A stretch of 64,000 nucleotides of DNA from Paraspadella gotoi (Eukaryota > Chaetognatha). A program made the translations under genes and the position numbers. The first letter of the stretch is position 1, and every line of letters starts with the position of its first letter. Below the pieces are notes generated by a model that saw only the letters and a program-made list of their open reading frames with translations, was not told where the DNA came from and did not search any database. Shown one piece after another: positions 55,486 through 64,000 of the stretch. The stretch is from contig CM119264.1 in NCBI GenBank assembly GCA_051294375.1, positions 30,566,053-30,630,052 on the forward strand. The letters are read 5' to 3'.

Positions 55486-56815
55486 CACAGAAGCTAAGAG
55501 GGAAAAGATCAGTCCGAACTTAGAAAAAATAAAGGATAGCATCTTGATATATAGAAAAAATGGAGAAAAGAAAGAAAAAAAGAAAACGAAGCAAAAAGAA
55601 AGATAATTCCAAAATAAAGAAGCAAACAAGAACCGCGAAATTCCAATGTTGTTTTTTGAGCCGCCGCCAGCGATTTTATATTGCATGATATGACTATGAC
55701 ATGACATGAACTAACAAATTTATCTTCTGCCGCGTGTAATTTATGACATGCACTTCATAAACAATACCGATGTCTTTTATTCTTTATAGTGTTTAGGAGA
55801 ATTCCTGATAGGCCGCGCCCGCTAAGCTGAATTGATTAACGCAAGTGGGAAAGACTGACGCCCGCACAGACATACGATCCGAGCCGACGGATCCGACCGA
55901 CATGACATACCGACCGTCCTTATAGAGTTACTTCGCCCGGAGACTCTGCGTAAGCAACTAGAAAGAAAGCAAAGCGGAAAAAATTAATTACTAAAGAAAG
56001 CAAAAAAAGAAGACAAAAGAGAGAAAAGAAGAAAAGATAGACCAAGCATAGACAAAGAAAAATGAAAGAATAGAAAGCAAAAAAGAAAGAATAAGAAGAA
56101 AGAAGAAAGAAAGAAAAAAAGGAAAAAGAAAAAATAAATAAAGGAAAGAAAGAAAGAAAGAAGAAAACCAAGAAAGAAAGAAAGCATAAGAAAGAAAGAA
56201 AGAAAGAAAAGAAAGAAAGGAAAAGACATAAAGATTTATGTTAAGGAAAAGGCAAAAGACTTAAAGTGACTGACGCTCCGAACGTTTCGCTGTTCGAGGG
56301 TCAAGATTTAAAGCGTTTTTATTTTGGGATCCTCTCTGCACGCTCTCTCTCGCTCTCTCTCTCTGTCTCTCTCTCTCTCTCTCTTGATCATTTGCTATAA
56401 TAGTTACATCTTTCTTTTATAAAGAACATTTTCTTTAGTTGCCTTTATAAATTCATTAATCTTTGGACATGTTGATTTGTTTCATTTAATTTTAATTTTT
56501 TTATTTTGTGTCGTTCATTTTGTTTCAATTTTATTTTGTTTTATTTTATTTTATTTTTTTGTCCCATTTTTTGGGTTGCTTTTACTTTGTTTGACTTAGT
56601 TTTGTTTTGCTATATGTTACTGTTTCAAAACCCATTTACTATATTTGCAAACAAACAGACAGACAGACGGAAAAAAGACAACCAGGCAAACAGCAGATAG
56701 ATCATCTGTTTCAAACGAAAAATGAAGAAAAAGAAAAGGAAAATTCTGCGACTATTTTTCCGCGCTTCGTCTGTGGATTCGCCTCTCCTTTCCCGCTGTC
56801 TGCTTTCTCTCTCTA
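55486..56815 (+). repeat. 1.3-kb block, noisy copy
   Basis: Same order as 54186-55460 with inserted bases throughout. It carries hairpin-ended repeat copy E at 55647-55959, where the end reads TTGAGCCGCCGCCAGCG instead of TTGCGCCGCAGTG. The error style suggests raw long-read sequence. Confidence 0.75.
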
Positions 56816-57065
56816 CTCTCTCTCTCTCTCTCCTCTCTCTCTCTTTTCTCTCTTAGTCTCTCTCTCTTTCTGCTTTCTCTACTCTCTCTTCTCTCTCTCT
56901 CTTAGTCTCTCTCTCTTTTCTCTCCTCTCTTTCTCTCTCTCTCTCTCTTTCTCTCTTAGTCTCTCTCTCTCTCTCTCCACTCTCTCTCTCTCTCTCTTTA
57001 GTCTCACTCTCTCCTCTCTTCTCTTCTCTCTCCTCTCTCTCTCTCTCTCTCTTTCTCTCTTAGTG
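56816..57065. repeat. CT-rich microsatellite with CTTAGTCTC spacers
   Basis: (CT)n broken by TTAGT every 40-70 bases. Ser/Leu frames are repeat products. Confidence 0.8.
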
Positions 57066-58455
57066 ATGGCATATGGGTTGACTTCCCTCTCCACTATCTT
57101 CGACGCTGATTGGTACCATCCGCGACTCAGCGCGGACTACCCGGCGACGGATTAGGTTCGCCTTCCTGATTCGCTCGTCTTCGCCGCGAAAGGAAGAGGA
57201 TTTCTCGTTCCTTCTCTATCTCACTTTCTCTCCTTTCGCTTCCTCGTTTCGCGCGAGTCTAAACTCACGAATTCGGGAAAATTTATCATTCTCATGAAAA
57301 ATCAGTCAATGTCAATAGTTAAAGTTATAAAGCATAGAAGATAAAAAAATTAAAATAAATAGCAGTATTAGAAGGTTCATAGTGAGGGTAATTCGGTAAT
57401 AATTTTTTTAAAAAAATGTTTTAAGTAAATATTTTAAGTAGTTTTCAAGAAAACGCCAAACCCCGGCGGCAAAAGTAAAATTTAACAATATAATATCGAT
57501 TTTTTTCCATAATTTAATTTTGTATTATTATTATACTTTTTCTTCGTCACTTGGATCAGTCTGGTTCAAGTTTAACTTTGTTTTATGTCCTGGGAATGCT
57601 TTGACAGTGTTTAGAGAGGTCGCGTTCGATCAGCAACTGCTCGGGCTTATGCCGTTGCTAGAAGTAAAACAAATGTTCCTTCAATAATGTCCTCCAGACT
57701 TACCACTTGCTACAGTTATACATAAAATAAACTCAAAAATAAGTATTTAACTGTTAAGATCAATAAGAGTTTTTCCAGGAAAAAAATCAATCTTACTAAG
57801 ATCGATCATTAAAACTAGTTTTTATGGGATTACTTTGCCAGCAGAAAATTAAATTGTAAGAAAAATTAGATAACAAAAAAAAGAGTCAAAACTTATGAAA
57901 AAAACAAAGATGTCAACTACAAAATCGCAGTAAAGTAAAGACCACAAAAAAAAGTCAAATATATATTTCACTGCTTAATATGGTTCTGATCATATTTTTG
58001 AAAGTTTTTTGAAAATCTGAATTTAGATTCAGGCACTAACAACAGTAATGATCAATCATTTTCAGAAAGAAAAACGACAATAACAAAAAACAGAAAAGAC
58101 AATAGTAAAAATAACAATAAGAGTTCGCAAGTCACATAAATAGTTAAGGTTTAAGAGTCGTTAAGGTTGTTGTTATGTCAGGTCGTCGGGGCACCAAACA
58201 GAACATAAAAACACGATGAAAAAAAAAAATAGAAAAGCAAAAACTAGAGAGAGAGAGAAAAAGAGACTCAGAGCGTATCCGACCGTCACCCTAGACCCGC
58301 GACGACGCCCGTGGTAGAGAAAGGAAGAGGGATCTCGCTCATTCGAGGATCACACGCGGATGACCTCCGACCGACCGCGGTAAGAGAGAGACAGCGGACA
58401 GAGAGGGGAAGCCTTTTGGTGTCTCGCGGGCTCGGTCGATTGTCAACAACCCCGT

Positions 58456-58551
58456 TCTAGCTCCTCCCCCCCTCCTCTCACTCTCTCTCTCTTCCTCTCT
58501 TTCCTCTAGCCCCTCTCTCCTCCCCTCTCCCCTCCCTCCCCTCTAGTCTCC

Positions 58552-58595
<44 letters not shown>

Positions 58596-58604
58596 AGTCT
58601 CTCC

Positions 58605-58639
<35 letters not shown>

Positions 58640-58883
58640 TTCTCTCTTAGTCTCTCTCTCTCTCTCTCTCTCTCGTCTCCCCAGCCTCTCTCTTCTCTTT
58701 TCTCTCTCTACTCTCTCTTTCTCTTTCTCCTCCTCTCCTCCCTTTCTCCTCTCTCTCCTCTTCCCTCCGCTCCTCTCTCTTTCTCTTTAGCTCCTCTCCC
58801 TCTCTCCCCCCTCCTCTCTCTTTCTCTCTTAAGTCTCTTCTCTCTTTCTCCTTTCTCTCTCTCTCTCTCTTTCTCTTTCTCTC
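58456..58883. repeat. CT-rich spacer at the axis of the second inverted repeat
   Basis: (CT)n, CCTCTC and TTTCTC words with TAGTCTC breaks. Arg/Glu frames on minus are repeat products. Confidence 0.8.
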
Positions 58884-59412
58884 ATGGGCGGTTGGCGACA
58901 ATCGGGACCCGAGCCGCCGGGCGGTTAGTAACAAAAGGCTTCCCAACTCTGTCGCTCCTTACTCTCTTACCGCGGTCGAAAGTCGGAGGTCATCCGCGTC
59001 AGTGACTCTCGAAAATGCAGCGAGATCCTCTTCCTTTCTCTACCGACGGGCGAATTCGTCCGCGGGTCATAGGGCTTGCGAAAAGCATCCGAGAAAATAC
59101 CGCTCTGACTCTTTCTCTCTCTCCTAAGTTTTTGCTTTTCTATTTTATATTTTCTCGCTGCTTTTTAAATGTTTACAATGGTTTGGTGACAACAACACTA
59201 CAACAACAATGACAAAACAACACCTTAACGACCTCTTAAACTTAACTATGTGACTACACTCTTTATTGTTATTTTTACTATTGTTTTTCTGTTTTTGTTA
59301 TTGTCGTTTTTCTCTCTGAAAATGATTTTTGATCATTACATGTATGTTAGTGCCTGAATCTAAATTCAGATTTTTTCAAAAAACTTTTCAAAATATGATC
59401 AGAACCATATTA

Positions 59413-60527
59413 ATGGAAATTAGATTACACAACCGGTAGGTCAAGTAACTCAAAAGTTTAGTAATAAAAATCGGAGTGACTCGGAATATTACATTTTTCC
59501 TAGTGATGTATAAAACAAAATTTAGCCACAAACCAAAAAAAATAAAAAAGTTTCCTCACCTTTCCTGTTTGCCATTCTTTATCTAGAAGGAGATAAACAT
59601 TTTTTATCTTTTGCAGGTTAAGCCAATGGCCGCATGTTCTTTTTTCTTTTTTCAACTTTTGTTTCTTTTAAAGCAAACAAACAAAGATTAAATAACTTTA
59701 TGACAAAGACGGAGAGAGCGCCTGGAAAGGAAAGCATCTAAGAATCCTTGCCTATTAAAGTATTTTGATATGATTCAAGTAAACAGTATCAAAAATGCGT
59801 TATGAGAAAAGCAAAAAACTGATTGAACTATATCCTCTCTGTCTCAATAGCTTTTTTGTATTTGCTTAACTGTCTTTACGAGTCTTTCAAGATTAAGTTT
59901 ACAAGACAAGAAACCTCATTGCCAATAGTATTTCATTGTTGCTTTTTTAGTGCTTAATATTATTTTTTATACCTATTGCTGATCAAACGTATATATACAG
60001 CTTTTAATTCTATATTATGTATATTTATTTAAATTTTATATAAGATTAATAAGTTTTTATTAATAATCAAAATATTACTGTGAACGTTTTAATCTTATGC
60101 ATATTGGAGTAACCCGATTCTTAGCGACCTTAAATAAATCCGTGACAATGTCTTCTTATTTCTCTTTAAATTCCTGCTAAGTCATTTTACCAAAGTAGTA
60201 TGCCCAACGAAAAACCAAGCAAAAGAACATGCAAAAAAAATTGTTACAGTAATCACATCTAAAATAAAAACTGAAAAAATATTCATGAGGAAGGATTGAA
60301 ATTTTAAGTTTGATATACCTGCCAGAAATTTTCTTTTAAGTGGTAATGCATTCTTAAGCAAATTTTTTAAGTTTGAAAAAGAATAAAGCATATATAGTAA
60401 AAATGCTTCCAACTCAATATGATAATTTCAATTTGCCTAAACATTTTTAACCTCATCAAGATGGTTATAAGTATGTTTTATCTTTTTTAAAGTCTCAAAT
60501 TCCGTTATGAAATATAATTTATTGAAG
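59413..60527. other. 1,115-bp AT-rich block present in one arm only
   Basis: The left arm reads straight through (the equivalent of CATATTA-AGCAGTG), while here 1,115 bases lie between. No inverted terminal repeats, target-site duplication or convincing frame was found; a 76-residue minus frame at 60182-60412 lacks motifs. It may be an insertion in this arm or a deletion in the other. Confidence 0.6.
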
Positions 60528-61274
60528 AGCAGTGAAATTATATTTATAATTGAAGCATTTTTTGTGGTCTTTACTTTCCAGACAGAAAAATAATTGTAAG
60601 AAATAACATCATTCTTTTCATAAGTAATACTATTTCGACATCTTTTTTTGTAATACTATTACAATTATTTCTGCTGGCAAGTAAACCCCATAAAAAACTA
60701 ATTTAAATGAATCGCATCTTGTAAGAATGGACTTTTCTGAAAAAACTTCTTATTGATCTTAAACAGTTAAATAACTTATTTTTAAGTTCTAATTTATGTT
60801 TAACTGTAGCAAGTGGTAAGTCTGGGAGAGAACATTATTTGAAGTGAACATTTGTTTTACTTTTAGCCCGCATAAGCGAGCCAGTTGTGATCGACGCGAC
60901 CTCTCTAAACACTAATGTCAGCATTTCCCAGACAAAAGACAAGTTAAACTTGAACCAGACGTGCACAATTCGACGAAGCAAAGTAAAGTAATAATACAAA
61001 ATTTAAAAATTATGGAAAAAAAATCGATAATTATATTGTTAAATTTTACTTTTGCCCGCCGGGGTTTTTGGGCGTTTTTTGAAAAAACTACTTAAAATAT
61101 TTATTTAAACATTTTTTTTTTAATGTATTACCGAATTACCCTCACTATGTAACCCTATTCTAATCCTAAACTACTCCCGTCCAGGTAAAAGTAAAATTTG
61201 CTATTTTATTTTTATTTTTATTTCTATGTTTATATACTTTTCCTATTGGACATTTGGACTGATTTTTCATTGAG

Positions 61275-61420
61275 AAAATTGATAAATTTCTCCCGAAATT
61301 CGAGAGTAAGACTCACGAAGAGGAGCAAAAGGAGAACGAGAGTGAGAAGAGAAGGAAGAGAATCTCTTCCTTCGCGGCGAAGACGAGCGAATCAGGGAGC
61401 GAACTACTTCCGTCGCCGGG
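61275..61420 (+). CDS. Candidate exon, highly charged peptide
   Basis: TTTTTCATTGAG forms an acceptor (AG at 61273-61274) and CGCCGGG|GTAAGT a strong donor (GT at 61421). Between them one frame encodes about 48 residues, including KIDKFLPKFESKTHEEEQK and ISSFAAKTSESGSELLPSP. A noisy equivalent lies on the minus strand of the left arm near 57140-57290. GC is higher than the flanks. CCAATCAGC at 61452-61460 and its left-arm mirror could be a CCAAT box of a minus-strand promoter instead. No family is recognised. Confidence 0.35.
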
Positions 61421-61478
61421 GTAAGTTCCGCGCTGAGTCGCGGAATGCGACCCAATCAGCGTCGAGATAGTGGAGAGG

Positions 61479-61550
61479 AAGTCAACCATATACCTCCTTC
61501 TCCTCTCTCTCTCTTCTCTTCTCCATACTCTCTCTCTCTCTCCTCCTCTC

Positions 61551-61584
<34 letters not shown>

Positions 61585-61896
61585 TCCCCTCCCGAAAAGA
61601 TATTTAATTCTCTTTCTATTTTCCTTCCTATTTTTTTTTCTCCCGCAAATTTCACTTTGGAGGCGTGCGCGGTGATAGAGAGAAAGACGTGAGAGAGAGT
61701 GGAGAGAGGAGAGAGGAGAGAGAGAGAGAGAGCAGAAGGAGAGGGGTCTTTTCGCGGTGTAAGGCAGAGAGAGAGACAGGGAGTAAGTCGCTCGGTTTTT
61801 TTTGCTTTAGAGGCAACTTCTGATTGTTATTTCATATTTTTCCTTTCAAACAGAATAAAGTTGCGAATGCAGGAAAGAGAGAGAAAGAGATGAGAG

Positions 61897-61934
<38 letters not shown>

Positions 61935-61990
61935 AAGTTGCGAAGGAAGAGATTTCCTTCTCGCCCTTCGTCCACAATCTCCTTCTTCAT
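61479..61990. repeat. CT tract, then GA tracts
   Basis: CT-rich 61495-61590; GA-rich 61675-61760 and 61885-61931. The sequence AGAATAAAGTTGCGAA occurs twice (61853 and 61930), flanking a GA tract. No gene is seen. Confidence 0.7.
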
Positions 61991-61991
61991 A

Positions 61992-62029
61992 GGTCACTTT
62001 TTGGTCGGTCTGTCGGTATGTTGGTTTAG
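61992..62029 (+). repeat. Fragment of the GTCK repeat next to a SINE tail
   Basis: GGTCACTTTTTGGTCGGTCT and GTCGGTATGTTGG match the inner left part of the hairpin-ended repeats (compare 26837-26870). It directly adjoins the tail of SINE-like copy 2. Confidence 0.5.
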
Positions 62030-62269
62030 TGGAAAAGGCGCTCAGTGGGCTGAAGATAACTATTCACAACTTTTTTAGCTCCCTCTAGCAGCCATGAATC
62101 GAGTCCTTGGCTTGGAACCAGGCTTGAGGGTTTTCCACGCCCCAATGGCGTTTTTCGGCCGTCCTTACGCTTTCCGCGGGGTAAATACCATCGGGGATCG
62201 AACCGGGTACCTAATGCGAAAGGTCATGAGCTGATAGTATTACTCAATGAGTCACCGGGTCACGACTGA
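62030..62269 (-). repeat. SINE-like repeat, tRNA-related head, copy 2
   Basis: Minus strand begins CAGTCGTGACCCGGTGACTC. Counting from GTGACTC (62255), a perfect B-box GGTTCGATCCC (62194-62204) starts at position 52, as in real tRNA genes, and TGACTCATTGAG sits in the A-box position. The body carries CCTCAAGCCTGGTTCCAAGC and CATGGCTGCTAGAGGGAG and ends near ACTGAGCGCCTTTTCCAC. Copy 1 at 1240-1433 lacks the B box. No protein is encoded; mobility would depend on a LINE partner not seen here. Confidence 0.65.
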
Positions 62270-62964
62270 AGGAGCGGTAACATGATCACTTAAAATTGGA
62301 TCATACGACCAGATAATTATTGTAACTTATTTCATAAAATATTGAGTAATCTCAGTTTATACTTTATACTTTACTAAAACAAAAGTGATTTCAAAATTCT
62401 TTGTCTGCATATGTTAAATACTAGAAAAATCAATTAACCATTTAGTTGATTACATGATTAAAAAGTAAATACAACCGATTTTATATTTTTATTTTTTTTA
62501 ATCTAATATTAGGTATAATTATAATAATTATTATAATAATTATTATAAATAAGTTCTGAACTATAAGAACTTAATGATATGATCGTTATTATCTATATAT
62601 TATATATATTAATATACATACATGTTTAAAAATACATTCCATACTAGCCACGCAACACCTTGAACTTTCCTCGTCATCTTATTTCTTTTCCTCCCCAACT
62701 TTTTCTTCTTTTGCCTTCAATTTTTCTTTTTAATCTTTCTTTTTATTTTCCTCCTTTAAAGATGATTTATGAGGAGAAAGAAAAAGAGAATTGATTTTGT
62801 TTTAAACGCGAAGTCACGAAAAAACACGGTTTTTTTTCTTTTCTTTTTTTTTCTTATTCATTTATAACTTTCATTTACAATTCTTTTATAAATCTTGGCT
62901 TTTTTCTGGTTGGAACTAAAGGCTGAATTGGGTGAGCATCTGCTCGCGGAGGAAAAAGCTATTG

Positions 62965-62998
<34 letters not shown>
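62270..62998. other. AT-rich spacer, no gene seen
   Basis: Contains (AATAATTAT)n-type palindromic AT sequence at 62515-62550 and TATATATTAATATA near 62597. CT run at 62969-62998. Confidence 0.65.
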
Positions 62999-63210
62999 NN
63001 NNNNNNNNNNNNNNNNNNNNNNNNNNNNNNNNNNNNNNNNNNNNNNNNNNNNNNNNNNNNNNNNNNNNNNNNNNNNNNNNNNNNNNNNNNNNNNNNNNNN
63101 NNNNNNNNNNNNNNNNNNNNNNNNNNNNNNNNNNNNNNNNNNNNNNNNNNNNNNNNNNNNNNNNNNNNNNNNNNNNNNNNNNNNNNNNNNNNNNNNNNNN
63201 NNNNNNNNNN

Positions 63211-63438
63211 TCCCATTTTCTGACCCCTGAGGGCGACGACTCCTTACCCGACCTTACCTCAATTTCTATCCTCGCCTAAAAAAATGGCCACTTTAGGTTT
63301 ACTTACCTCAAGTCGGTGACTCACCTTTGGCTCCTGAGTTTCCTGACCTTCTTAGTCTCTTTATGGTTGATATCGTAACTCACTCACTGCCTTCTTTTCC
63401 AAAGCCACGACCCTACTTTGCTTGGCTGGGCTCTGCTG

Positions 63439-63475
<37 letters not shown>

Positions 63476-63966
63476 NNNNNNNNNNNNNNNNNNNNNNNNN
63501 NNNNNNNNNNNNNNNNNNNNNNNNNNNNNNNNNNNNNNNNNNNNNNNNNNNNNNNNNNNNNNNNNNNNNNNNNNNNNNNNNNNNNNNNNNNNNNNNNNNN
63601 NNNNNNNNNNNNNNNNNNNNNNNNNNNNNNNNNNNNNNNNNNNNNNNNNNNNNNNNNNNNNNNNNNNNNCGTCCAACCCCTTTTAACTTTTATCTCATCT
63701 TGAGATCCAAATGTTTGACTTCAGCTTTCATTTCTCGATTAATTGCAGAACACTTTTAAAAAATAATAACAATTTTTTAAAAAATATTAAAGAAAATATT
63801 GTATTTTAATTTCTTTACTACATATTAAATAATCTTTTTTCTAATTTCAAACGTTCATTATGATTTATTATGATTTTGTGATTTTGTGATTTTGTGATTT
63901 TGTGGTATTTTTATACGCATGAAACTACAAAGGCGCTTGGACGAATAAACTCTTTTTATACCTCTC

Positions 63967-64000
<34 letters not shown>
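63211..64000. other. Unique pieces between CT runs; GTGATTTT tandem repeat
   Basis: 63211-63440 is mixed-composition DNA with no assignable gene. (CT)n at 63444-63475 and 63970-64000. Four copies of the 9-base unit GATTTTGTG lie at about 63867-63903. The rest is AT-rich. Confidence 0.6.

Larger units (their letters stand above)
57087..61478. repeat. Second large inverted repeat (outer limits)
   Basis: Left arm 57087-58455, spacer of CT-rich DNA 58456-58883, right arm 58884-61478. Paired landmarks include GCTGATTGG/CCAATCAGC at the outer ends, CGCCGCGAAAGGAAGAG, GGTTCAAGTTTAACTT, TACCACTTGCTACAG and GGAAGCCTTTTG. Arms differ by many small indels, and the right arm has one 1,115-bp block absent from the left. 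Confidence 0.75.

Noticed and set aside
62184-62255. Functional tRNA gene at the SINE head
   Set aside because: The A and B boxes are placed correctly, but the anticodon stem and acceptor stem do not fold convincingly and the sequence continues as a repeat.

Overview
The window looks like draft nuclear DNA from a metazoan, most likely an invertebrate. The signs are intron-containing gene fragments with GT/AG-type junctions, tRNA-derived SINE-like repeats, a decayed LTR retroelement, several satellite families, very abundant (CT)n/(GA)n microsatellite and AT-rich spacer. No operons, bacterial genes, CRISPR arrays or intact multi-domain genes are visible. I cannot place the species from the sequence alone.

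Layout. 0-3.1 kb: CT-rich DNA, one SINE-like repeat, broken exons of an immunoglobulin-domain gene on both strands around a 25-N join, and a fold-back element. 3.1-11 kb: a long tRNA-Lys(CUU) complement (primer-binding site or retroposed tRNA), then a degenerate LTR-type element (about 4.2-10.9 kb) whose coding remnants read on the minus strand. 11-23.5 kb: CT/GA satellites arranged as a very large imperfect inverted repeat around a 25-N join near 18.8 kb. 24.2-24.7 kb: a good candidate internal exon (minus). 26.4-27.1 kb: a candidate terminal exon (plus) followed by a hairpin-ended interspersed repeat. 30-38.4 kb: AT-rich spacer, a 155-bp satellite and a noisy 0.9-kb duplication. 39-40.4 kb: a CpG-rich patch with E-boxes and a 46-bp minisatellite. 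40.7-41.2 kb: a weak BTB-like coding fragment. 41.7-47.9 kb: a 59-bp minisatellite and duplicated blocks, one pair identical over 1.88 kb. 48.5-56.8 kb: more copies of the hairpin-ended repeat, (GAY)n DNA and a noisy 1.3-kb tandem duplication. 57-61.5 kb: a second large inverted repeat, one arm carrying a 1,115-bp insertion. 62 kb: a second SINE-like copy.

Two things tie the window together. First, most fixed-length 25-N gaps sit beside direct or inverted duplications in which one copy carries scattered one-base insertions and deletions. That pattern suggests unpolished long-read sequence and unmerged contig ends, so many apparent duplications, palindromes and frameshifts may be assembly artefacts. 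Second, one interspersed repeat family recurs at least five times. It has a GTTGCGCCGC terminal motif, a perfect 16-bp palindrome, and an inner tract of GGTC/TGTC-type tetranucleotides. It resembles non-autonomous Helitron/Helentron-type elements (mini-me, pearl, HINE) and is the most interesting undescribed candidate here.

The gene fragments do not form a recognisable pathway; they are separate broken pieces separated by repeats.
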